DNA from: Siphonodentalium dalli | Taxonomy: Eukaryota > Mollusca > Scaphopoda > Gadilida > Siphonodentaliidae | NCBI GenBank assembly: GCA_032622095.1 | Contig: CP136069.1 | Span: 200,481,239 to 200,545,238 of the forward strand | DNA: 64,000 bases | Direction of reading: 5' to 3' | In this document: positions 55,127-64,000 of the stretch, in pieces | Layout of the letters: the number at the start of each line of letters is the position of its first letter | Position numbering within the stretch: the stretch's first letter is position 1 | Notes under the pieces: generated by a model | Told to the model about the DNA's origin: nothing | Seen by the model: only the letters and a program-made list of their open reading frames with translations | Database searches by the model: none | Translations under genes and position numbers: made by a program

Positions 55127-55589
55127 TATGAGTGAACATCACCAACTGGGTAACTTCAATCTGAGTCTAGGTCTCTCATAGCAGTGGAGGACTAAGCGGG
55201 ATGAGGTTCCAGAGGTGAATTTGGTGATGCTAGCGATCCCTGTGTGGGATAGCATCACTAAATTCACCCTATGGGGACCTCATTCTGCGAATCAAATATT
55301 TGCCTGCTTTCAGTCAATTTTTTGGACTGAAATGGTCATAAGTTTGAATATTTCCAAACTTAGGGAGGTGCACAGAGGTGTGTCATTAAAACAAATAAAA
55401 AAAACATTGCAGGTCATTTGGGTTTTTGATGCAAATATAATTTGAAATGGGACACCTATATCCGCAGGGGGTGAAATTTCAGTCCATGCGACAAACTAAA
55501 TATCTCAAATCAGCCTAAATTCTGTGGTTAAATATAAGTGGTTAAAATCAAGGAATTGCAATTGTGTTTTTATTTTGACTAATATTGAT
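55127..55589. repeat. Third, partial unit of the tandem block with empty transposon site
   Basis: Corresponds to 49470-49724 joined directly to 51028-51250. The junction GGAGGTGCACAGAGGTGTGT holds one GCACAG. It includes a GAGGTTCCAGAGGTGA-type hairpin (55197-55294). Confidence 0.88.
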
Positions 55590-55826
55590 AGGATAACACT
55601 TTCATGACTGGAGATTCCTGAAATTTTGCGAAAAACCCTTTGCCAGTGCATTAATTTATATATAAGAGAATAAATTGGCCTAACAATATTTATCTTGACC
55701 TTGTAAGCCAGTGCATTCTCTTATATATGCGAGGCTCCCTATGGGAGATTCGCATTTATATAAGAGAATGCACTGGCACAGGATCTTTAATGCTGCACCA
55801 ACACAGCTCCCATCATGAAAGGATTA
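55590..55826. mobile_element. Double-hairpin MITE, TTAACCCTTTCATGA type, intact
   Basis: The left end ATAACACTTTCATGACTGGA pairs with the right end CCCATCATGAAAGGATTAA. Two hairpins lie between: a short one near 55640-55680 and a long one at 55708-55780 with CATTCTCTTATATATGCGAG arms. Nearest relative is 29108-29373. Confidence 0.75.
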
Positions 55827-55875
55827 AGTAATGTAAGGGTGTTCTCATTGGCACTGCATACAACTGGTATTGTTA

Positions 55876-57031
55876 CAGGGCTGGCGGTCGAGAAAATCCA
55901 GGAGGGCTATTAATAGCCCTCCTAGATTTGACTAGGAGGGCTAGGCTATACCCTCCTCAACTTTTACAGTTATGATTTTTTATACCTTAGTTACTACTGC
56001 GCTTAGTTTGTCTATTTTTGACGTTTAACTTAATCTAAATTAATTTTGTTATGTAGACAAAAAAAATGTCCAGAGTTGTGAATGTCAAATCCCCAACAGT
56101 ATGGTATGGTGAATAATTAATTATGTTTTATATGTTATGATAATTAATATGAACCACAAACAAAACGTAAGAGTGTTTGTACTCAACAATTTGTCAGTCG
56201 CTGTCCAACCCATGCAACGAAATTGGGTGAGTTTGTCGATGTTTAAAGCATTTTCTACGTTGTGAAATGTTAAATAGAATAGACAATCAAGTGGCATATT
56301 AAATCCAGTATATGTACACATGAATACAGTTACAAATGACTGCTTTATTTGTCAAAGTAATCCATATTCCATCACCAATGACAAGACCGCTTTCGCAGAT
56401 AGCTGCGTCCAGCGATCAGGTCGCTTAGTATAGATTTACTGGGTGTTTATAATTGGGGACATGGAGAATAGTTTCTCAACTTTAATAATTGAATAACATT
56501 GTAAACAAGAATATTCATCACAGTGATTGATAACTTGGAGACATTAGCTCATTATATTAAGATTGTCAATCGAAGCGAGAAAATTATTGATTTAAAATAG
56601 TGATATACAATTTTCTCTGATAGGAACCGGAAACGAAACGAAAGGTTGAACTAAATCGAGACGGTGACATTTGGTTCTCACTATCCACAGTTATATGTTG
56701 CTTTTATCCAGTGAAATATATTGTAAGCTCAATCTTATGAAGAGAAATAATTTATTTTGTCCTTAGAATCAATCAAAAGATCCGATTTACGGAACATTTT
56801 GTTCCGGAATTTAATGATTCCGCCATTTGACATTACCATCTGTTGCAGAGATCACGCATGCGCACACTGTACAATGTAAATCTTTACAATTTTGATGTAG
56901 TAAAACACGATAAAATAACTTAATAAATTTCCTATTGTTGATGAGGCGGGCTATAAAAAGCCTACCTTGGAAAATTCTAGACGGGCTGTTGGCGGGTAGC
57001 CCGCCAGCCCGCCTTGAGATTTCCAGGCCTG
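55876..57031. mobile_element. Probable hAT-like element, CAGGGCTGG ends
   Basis: The left end CAGGGCTGGCGGTCGAG resembles the complement of the right end (CAGGCCTGGAAATCTCAAGG). GGAGGGCTATTAATAGCCCTCC near 55901 and GGCGGGTAGCCCGCC near 56992 are subterminal palindromes. The flanks (TATTGTTA, ATTGTACA) do not give a clean 8-bp duplication. No transposase frame. Confidence 0.5.
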
Positions 57032-57141
57032 ATTGTACAGAAATTTTGTGATGAAAATGTCAAATCCAGGTAAAATAAGTGCACTGAGAATTGTACGTAC
57101 CACAAATGGCAGGGGAAACTGATGAAAAGTGCACTTTATTG

Positions 57142-57166
57142 TCCCCCCCCCCCCCCCCCCCCCCCG
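57142..57166. repeat. Poly-C tract
   Basis: A run of about 25 C after TTGTC. Similar G runs lie near 23442 and 62246. Confidence 0.95.
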
Positions 57167-57179
57167 AAAAATTTCAGAG

Positions 57180-57510
57180 GACTATTATAATCAGCATGTT
57201 CATGCACCCACATCCTTGTGCACATGATATCTTGAGCAATATTCAACAGAATGTCTTCTTATTTTGTACGTGGTTTACATTTGAGAAGACGCAGGCCAAG
57301 TTCCAATGTGGTCATGGTCCGATTATTTTTGACTGAGTTATGCCTTTTTTTTTACTTATAAATCAGTGTTTTTGTGTTGTCCTCATGGTAACTTGAGCTA
57401 TATTCAACAGAATTTCTTGATATTTGGTATTTGGTTTAAACTTGAGATATCTCCGGTCAAGTTCGAATGTAGTCACGGTCCGATGATTTTTGTGGGAGTA
57501 GCGTCACTTT
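57180..57510 (+). repeat. GAGTTATG dispersed repeat, two diverged units
   Basis: Two units with GAGCAATATTCAACAGAATG or a variant, TTGAGAAGACGCAGGCCAAG, GTGGTCATGGTCCGATTATT and GAGTTATGCC. The first 110 bp of another such unit lies at 62811-62910. Confidence 0.65.
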
Positions 57511-58970
57511 TCGTTTCGTTTGTGTACGTAATTCGTTTCGTGTTTTTTGTTTTCTCCTCAACTTGAGGCTCCAGACGGTTCCTTATTTCTAAACAATAGA
57601 AATCAGACAGACGTCTTGACAATAACTAAAGACGCACATAGCTTACTTGTGACGAAACCAAATATTGCACTTTTGTGCAACATGTACGGTGTGATAACTT
57701 ACGATTGCGGAAGCACGTGGTCAGGTATAAGAAGTCTCCTATTTTCATGCTATACGTTTTCACTTTCAAGTTTCAGTCGACTCGATTCGCTTATTTAATA
57801 CGTTCTATTGCTATGTGAATAACGTATACTGCCAAGTCATACATGGACCTGCTCTGTTAGTTCGCAGAATGTCGTACAGGATAGCAATGTCTCCTTTGTA
57901 ATAATTTACATGAATAAATCTACATGAATAAATCAGAAAGATAGTCCTTGTTATCAGATGACATTTGACATTTCTTTTCACTGAGCGATCTGTAACATTG
58001 TTTTAACGCTCAATACCTGCGAATCTACACCTGCCAGTCTGTATGAACGTGAGGTCTTGTATTAGACACATGGCACATGTAATAAAACATTACAGCGACT
58101 TCAAGGTATTTAGAAATTCTGCCTTGTCTATCGCGATTAAATTTCCTAATATCTCGTTGTATCATTAGTACAATAGTTACTAACGCTCAGTACCAGGGAG
58201 ATTATATTCGTTAACACATATATACCACACTTCAAATTGATGTGTTGTCTGTTGATATAACTATAGTGTTGCATTCTTTACATCTATGTATGTACAGTAT
58301 GGCTGTAACAATTTGGATTACTACGAGTCAGGCGATTGGTTTGATTGGGGCCTAGGACAACCTGATTTACAAGCTTTGGCGACAATCAAATTTCATTCCA
58401 AAGTTTGTTATCAAATGAAATATCAATCATATCATTCTTTGTCCTCATTTCGGCGAAACTTGGGTATATTTCTTTACACCCACTCTACCAATATTGTTGA
58501 ATAGATTGCCCTGTTCAACGACTGCTAAGATATGAAAACGTAGTAACCTGCCACTCCAGCTGCACTTGACTCACTTTACTTAAATGTACCCCAGTGATTC
58601 TACCCGTGGTAAGAAATCTTTGGAGCCATCTTGGATGTTCGCCTTGAAGCGAGCCCACTGGCCTACTTGTGGCAAGTAACCATATCCAATGGGACCTTGG
58701 TAAAACAGGGAAAGCTTTGTCTTCAATACGGCGCACCTTGTTCATACGGGGCAATGCCGGCATGGTCAGGGTGTTGTAACGATTTATTGGCTTGCTAGCA
58801 TCTCACTGAATTTTAATTAAATCGATGTTTCTCCTTATTATCATCAGCCAGATGATTTAAGATTTACGCCGTCCACGGGTTAGCAATTAGAATTGTAAAT
58901 CTTTATGATGTAACGACTGTGATCAGAAGATGTCACCAACTTAAAACATCTGACCTCTTATCCTCAGACA
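57511..58970. other. No gene recognised
   Basis: Short frames on both strands (for example 83 codons at 57547-57798) without recognisable motifs. This is intron 7 of CWC27 if the gene continues past the window. Confidence 0.4.
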
Positions 58971-59125
58971 TTATACAGTTATCGCATTGTTTCGAGGTTG
59001 ACATGATGAATTGTCAACCGGAGGAAGGCAATATTCACCAAGGCTGTAGGCCGAGGTGAATATTGACGTCCAAGGGCTGACAATTCCTCGTGTCAACCAA
59101 GAAACAATTTGATAACTGTTTTATT
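58971..59125. repeat. Foldback element with GGCTGTAGGCCGAGG centre
   Basis: TTATACAGTTATCGCATTGT, GAGGTTGACATGATGAATTG and GGCAATATTCACC pair with the complementary arm (GGTGAATATTGACGTCC, GACAATTCCTCGTGTCAACC, AACAATTTGATAACTG). Same architecture as 41780 and 47532, with different sequence. Confidence 0.8.
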
Positions 59126-59629
59126 ATATGAAACGCGCTTTGATTGGACAAGACGTTGTGACGTTGAACGTCGCTGGGAAAATCCTATCTATTTTCAGGT
59201 CTGATAATAAGTTATGTTTTTAAACCCCTGAAGTATCTGACATCACACATTAACCTCTTGTTTGATTAATGAGGTGAACATCGTTAGATATCTCGATACT
59301 TTCGTTACGTTTTAACATAGGAATTGGGAAAGAAACTTATGATCATATAATAATAGTGTTTGTCAATACATTAAATTTTTGGTCCCATTGACATATTATG
59401 GTTTAAGTGCCTCAATGCCATCTTACAGTAGGACCTAATATGCATCGGAATTGGCGAGCGTGCAATATGTATTGCACGCCGTAATAGTTCCATACATTGT
59501 ACATGGCAATAATATGGTATCAGGGCCTCATGTATGCTGTCCGAACTGACTATGCTTACATATGGTGAACAGTTTTCACCTCAATACTGACATACTTTGC
59601 AGTTTTCATCAGTGAATAATAACGACAAA
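59126..59629. other. No gene
   Basis: Unremarkable AT-rich sequence. GCGTGCAATATGTATTGCACGC near 59457-59479 is a short palindrome. Confidence 0.4.
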
Positions 59630-60120
59630 CAGCGAAATAGAAAGCATAAATATGTTCACATGCTCCAGATTCACTGCCAATAGTCTTTCCAATAGAGTCC
59701 ATCACTTGGCTCATTAACTTCTATTTCCAAATATATCGATACGATAATCTGCCAAATAGCTTTCACTCATGTATGACGCGCAGTTACATGCAACACATTT
59801 ATATTGCGCATGGCCACTGCCCTTATGATTTCCACAAAAGAGTCCCAACCATGACTCTTTTCCTTCTATTGCCATATATCCAAATGATTATCTGGCGAAT
59901 ATCAGAAAGGACTGCATTTGTATTGTCACATGTCGAAAGCGAGATTACATGCATAGTGTTTATATTGCGCACATCCACTGCCAATATATTTCCAAAGAGG
60001 CCAAGACATGGCTCTTCATCTATTGTCACATATCCAATGATTATCTGGCGAATAGATTCAATACAAGCATAACGAAAATGAAGGCATTTGTATCGTCACG
60101 TCCGCTGTCAGCGCACTTTC
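59630..60120 (+). repeat. Diverged ~150-bp tandem repeat, three units
   Basis: Each unit contains TTACATGC, TTTATATTGCGCA, CCACTGCC, TTTCCA.A.AGAG, a CTCTT...CTATTG segment and CCAAATGATTATCTGGCGAA or a variant. The last motif starts near 59735, 59883 and 60035. The first unit is the most diverged. Confidence 0.75.
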
Positions 60121-60188
60121 CTAACGGAAACCGCCTAGTTCTTGCACATGTGCATTCGGAACTCATCCTCATAAACGAGAAAAGACGG

Positions 60189-60214
60189 TATCTTACCTGT
60201 AATAGCAGGTAAGA
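60189..60214. repeat. Small palindrome with splice-donor cores on both strands
   Basis: ATCTTACCTG-TAATAG-CAGGTAAGAT: a 10-bp stem with a 6-base loop. CAGGTAAG is a consensus 5' splice site on each strand. No exon was recognised next to it. Confidence 0.6.
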
Positions 60215-60446
60215 TCACGTGGCCAGGGGTATAAAGTAATTTTATATTAACCTTTCTTTCCATTCAATAACCAACAGACTGTATTGTATATTAACCTTGC
60301 TTTGTTATAACTAACAGCATGTCTTGCAGTCGAACGTGATTCGAATTTGATGGCCACACACCATGCGGGTTGCTCAATCACGGGTGTATTACTTGTCATA
60401 GTTCGGGTGAGGGCATATTAGTCTATGATTACGAACTTTGAGCAAC

Positions 60447-61656
60447 AGTACCAGTCTTTACCTCGGGCAGGACCAGTTCTGGCCCCCGGTCCTGCTACGG
60501 CAGTCAGAACCAGTGGTAGGCGGGTGCTGCAATTTGTTGATTAGGGCAACCAATCTTCAAGGCCTATTGCCCCGGCATCTTACTCTCAGGTGCCTAATGG
60601 TAGTGTCAGTACGATTATTAATTTTCGAGAAAAATCCCATCGATACACTATTATTCCACATAGAGTGAAGTTTCCATTAGTATTGTTGATTTCGGCCTGG
60701 ATTCCTGCCAAGAAGTTCTGTTTTTAGGCCATCACGATTATTGGGCACCTGGGAGTAGCCTTTAGCGGCTGTTCTGGGTGGGGAAGACTCATTGTCACGT
60801 GACGCTCTTGCTCATAGACATAGCGAACCAGCCAAATGGCCTTCTGACTCTTCCCCATGGTGCAGTGGCCCACATCATTACAAGATGGGGTCCAGTCGAT
60901 CCCCTGGAATCGTACTCCTTCGGGATACCTCCGGGCCTGCTTCTCCGCCGTCATGTGATCATAGTGGTATGTCATCGACATTTATTCCAGTTTGGTCAGG
61001 ACCACCTGCCTTTGGTCAAATGGCTCATCAGAACTTATTCCCTCTGCTCTTCTGGCCTTGGGGGCGCAGCCTATTCTACATGGGCCATTGATGATGCCCC
61101 AGAATTTTGGAGGGGGTGACCTTGGACAGGACATAGCTCCTTATCACAAATGCACGAGCATTTGTCTTGCGTCGAACCATTTCAGAGTAGGCCTCTTCCA
61201 CAGTCTGGTATCCCAACTTGATGCAGGCAATTCTGTTGCTGGCGTCGATCCTGACATGCTTCTCTGCATCACATGGCGTCGGCAGGTTTGACGACGATGA
61301 GCAAGAATCGCGGGTCCCCAGGCACACTGTCGGACGAGGATTCTGACATTCCTCTGGTAAGTGATTTTGTAAAGGATGAGGACACCGGTTGATCTCTTAT
61401 ATTGCTTCCTTTAAACAATTTGCGATACAGTACCAGTATTTACCTCCGTCAGGAAGGCTCCAGCACTGTAGCCTTTGGAGGATGTTCTGGGTGGGGAAGA
61501 CTTGTTGTTGCGTGCCTCCAAGAGCTGCACCAGCCAACCAGCCTTCTGACTCTTCCCCACGGTGCAGTGGCCCACATATCCACAAGATGGGGTCCAGTCG
61601 ATCCCCTGGAATCGTAGACCTTCGGGATACCTCCAGGCCACTCCTCCACCAGTCAT
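60447..61656 (-). repeat. Duplicated unidentified reading-frame block
   Basis: Two diverged copies, 60770-60985 and 61481-61660, both readable on the minus strand. They share RYPEG(V/L)RFQGIDWTPSC, VGHCT(M/V)GKSQKA and WLV, and the less similar LPHPEQPLKA / SPPRTSSKGY. A second shared segment (CAGTACCAGT.TTTACCTC) lies 5' of each on the + strand, at 60447 and 61429. Between the copies, a further minus-strand frame (61327-61076) reads DAEKHVRIDASNRIACIKLG and YQTVEEAYSEMVRRKTNARA. The frames look protein-like and more GC-rich than their surroundings, suggesting a retroelement or a decayed gene family. I do not recognise them. Confidence 0.45.
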
Positions 61657-61739
61657 TTTGCCACTTTGATCATTCTGCTACATTTGGTCATTTTGAAATG
61701 TACCCGAAACTTGTCATGTGTGCCATCATAGATCAGTGA

Positions 61740-62430
61740 TGCTTCTATGCCTGTTCATCAAGTCCTCAGTGGTGTTCTCTAATCTATATCTATACTGGTA
61801 TGCAATGATACCTTGGATCATGATGGCGTTCCCTCTCTACATTATACGAAGCTGGAGTAGGGCTTTGTGGCATGATATAATGATACATCATACATCGCTA
61901 TGATATCTGCAGCATATCATTTTATATCAGGTTTGTGTATCACAGGGAGCAAATTACTTTTGCAATTTTGATTAGCAAATAACCTCACATTGACATGATT
62001 AGATAGCATTTTATAACATCATATAAAATTCCTAGTTATTATCCATCTTTAAGTAGCAAATTGCGATGCGATACCAGTTAATTTGCTCCCTGGTGTATCA
62101 TACGCATCCTGATATCTTATGACATACACAATGGCTACATGTGACGTGAAGGGCAAGAAGTCTCTTCAAAAGTTATACTTGCTCGGTTGTCTCACTCGCA
62201 TGAATTATATGGCACTACCTGGGATGTTTCTTTCAAAAACAAGGGGGGGGGGGGGGGTACACGTTTGAGCAATGTCGGAATCTGAATTGGGAGTTCTTTC
62301 ACGTAACATAATCATATCTGATTCATGACTAAATCACATTTACATGAAATCTGTTTCGGAAGAGTGCATTCCCATCGAATTTGGATATTAATTAACTTTA
62401 TTGCTCGTGCCTCCTCCTGGGTTTGCATTC
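61740..62430. other. No gene; G run
   Basis: Low-complexity and unique sequence. A run of about 16 G lies near 62244-62258. Confidence 0.4.
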
Positions 62431-62810
62431 TAATCCATATAGTTCAGTTGAAGGGCTTTCCTTGGCGGAAAAATATAATTTTTTAAATTATAATTAATTT
62501 TTCCTTAAGGGAAGCCCGAAACTGAACTATCATAGATCCCTCCCATGGTGATGCCATTCCCAACCCCGCGACTCGCAAATCTCATGATTTAGTCGGTTTA
62601 AAAAACTGATCAGATAATAACAATGCGGGATTTACTTGGGCGTATTTATGCGTGACTAATCTGAGCTCGGGTGTGAAACAGAGTCGGACGGCAATAAAAT
62701 TCTAACCCTCCTGATTGACACAAGGCCGGAGATCTAATCCATATACATGTAGTTCAGTTTCGGGCTACCCTTAAGGAAAAATTTATTATAATTTTAAAAA
62801 TTTAATTTTT
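62431..62810. mobile_element. AGTTCAGTT inverted-repeat element, with partial second copy
   Basis: TCCATATAGTTCAGTTGAAG near 62435 pairs with CGAAACTGAACTATCATAG near 62517-62535, around an AT-rich apex. A second left half (TAGTTCAGTTTCGGGCTACC, then CTTAAGGAAAAATT) occurs at 62752. Both follow CTAATCCATATA. Confidence 0.6.
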
Positions 62811-63835
62811 GTGTTGACTGCATGGTAACTTGAGCAATATTTAACAGAATTTCTTTATATTTGGTACGTCGTTCTCCTTTGAGAAGAGGATGCAGGCCAA
62901 GTTCTATTTTATTCCATTTATAAATAACATTTGTGTTGTCTCAATGATAAATTGAGATTTCTTCAAAAGAATCTCTTGATACTTGCTGAGTGACTCTCGT
63001 TTGAGAACATGTTGGTCATTGTCTAGTTTGAGTCAAATTTTGCCAGAATTTAAGTTGTTTGTTTAAAAAAAAGCCAACGTCCCAAAAAGCCACCTTGATT
63101 CTTTCTATCAGGTACCAACCTAGAAGGCGACTAAGGAAACTGAGACCAACCAACTAGGGAGAGATGATTGCCCTAAAATGTGTCCCATTCTCCCTAATTT
63201 TATCCTGGGGGGAAGTGACTCTCTCATATACCAGTATGTATGTTACCAAATAGAATATTTAAAATATACTTACTGAATTTCTCCCAAAATTCCGGATGAC
63301 TATTGTAATCAGCCACGTCCATTCGGGCGTCCATTCATTAACATTTTTGGTTATTGACAGATATCTCCAGTTTTAATTTTTTTATCCAAACAAAAGTTGG
63401 TACATGTATGTGTGTTTCTTGGCCAAAAATACAGACCAAACTTAAAATATTGGTCTCATCCAAATATTTTTACATGAGTTACGGCCATTTTTCAACTTAA
63501 TTCACCTGATTTAATAAAAATTTACAAGTAAACTAACAGACATATTTAGCCACGACCCAACAATTCTCTTGTTGATGAAATATATCACATGGTACGCATG
63601 ACTGGTCGGGAAATAATTGCCACAGGCAACTGAAATTTAGACCCGGAACTAGCCAATAAATGTGGAGGTGGATTGCTTCGTTGGCGTGTACCCCAGCAAT
63701 AAGTAATAGAATATAAATATGCGCACACACTTTTTTCAAAATGTTTTGGGCTGAGAAACGAGGGTGGCAAGAACATCCAAAATAAATTTTTTCCACACTC
63801 AAAAACAGATTTCCTCCATACTATTCGACTATTGT
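62811..63835. other. Dispersed repeat fragments, no gene
   Basis: 62811-63060 and 63360-63500 carry diverged units of the GAGTTATGGCC family (GAGCAATATTTAACAGAATT, and CAAAAATACAGACCAAACTT followed by GAGTTACGGCCATTTTTC). The 89-codon minus-strand frame at 63533-63802 has no recognised motif. Confidence 0.5.
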
Positions 63836-64000
63836 TGACATTAAATTGATTTGAAACACTTCGGTTGGGTGATCAAATATAAATGGAGTATAATCTTGCT
63901 CAAAGTAGTTATTTTTACGAATATTAATCCAAATTTCCAGCACACACACCGTCATTCTTATATATTAACTAATTGCAATGACTCTCAATGGCGAAATCAT
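63836..64000. repeat. Repeat P, copy running off the window
   Basis: TTAAATTGATTTGAAACACT, GGGTGATCAAATATAAATGG, CTTGCTCAAAGTAGTTATTT and CACCGTCATTCTTATATAT follow the start of repeat P at 28266, with one 55-bp unit. Confidence 0.8.

Noticed and set aside
56610-56665. Possible extra CWC27 exon (EPETKRKVELNRDGD) after TTCTCTGATAG
   Set aside because: It does not match the family's next segment and lies inside a likely hAT-type element. The acceptor is poor.
61298-61357. First exon of a second host gene (MSKNRGSPGTLSDEDSDIPL then GTAAGT)
   Set aside because: Attractive start and donor, but no second exon or homologue is recognised. Kept only as part of the unidentified block.
1-64000. tRNA, rRNA or known small RNA genes
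   Set aside because: I looked for B-box-like GGTTCGANTCC with a paired acceptor stem and for conserved rRNA segments and saw none. A covariance-model scan would be needed to exclude degraded copies.

Overview
The window is AT-rich animal nuclear DNA. It holds large introns with GT/AG borders, several kinds of non-LTR retrotransposon debris and many short inverted-repeat elements. The frequent palindrome TACATGTA and the dispersed repeat carrying the AGAGTTATGGCCCTT core suggest a marine lophotrochozoan, most likely a mollusc. That assignment is inference; nothing here names a species.

Only one host gene is recognisable: CWC27, a cyclophilin-fold protein of the spliceosome, on the + strand. 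Seven coding exons can be placed: 13212-13253, 17917-18126, 19824-19967, 28998-29096, 45076-45173, 46836-46905 and 47205-47336. They join into an open frame of 265 codons, covering the cyclophilin domain, the NPFDDIIPR segment, the acidic FSLLSFGEEAEE segment and the start of the low-complexity part. The C-terminal roughly 200 residues of the family were not found and probably lie beyond 64000.

Upstream of the gene (1-13098) is a landscape of mobile elements: palindromic MITEs, a 2.7 kb inverted repeat, a 1.2 kb GC-rich terminal-inverted-repeat element carrying a possible two-exon zinc-binding protein, decayed LINEs, and a 2.9 kb Ginger-like element with a LINE nested inside.

The introns are packed with insertions. 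Intron 1 has a near-perfect 61-bp-arm hairpin 29 bp after the donor, LINE tails and several MITEs, and ends in an 11-bp minisatellite made of splice-acceptor-like units. Intron 2 has a hAT-like insertion and a decayed echo of exon 2. Intron 3 has a 6.5 kb element with CACG-rich ends. Intron 4 (16 kb) holds the most striking object: a MITE whose subterminal segment has expanded into about 7 kb of 40/42-bp satellite. The array is interrupted by a hAT-like element with a perfect 8-bp target duplication. A 162-bp tandem array split by a LINE, another hAT-like element and a 55-bp tandem repeat follow.

Downstream of exon 7 (47.4-55.8 kb) is a young nested tandem duplication. Units of about 2.87 kb contain double-hairpin MITEs and a 1.3 kb DNA transposon. 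A third, partial unit keeps the empty insertion site of that transposon, so its ends and 6-bp target duplication can be read exactly. The last 8 kb holds further inverted repeats, tandem repeats and unidentified repeated reading frames. No tRNA, rRNA, CRISPR array or prokaryotic feature was seen.
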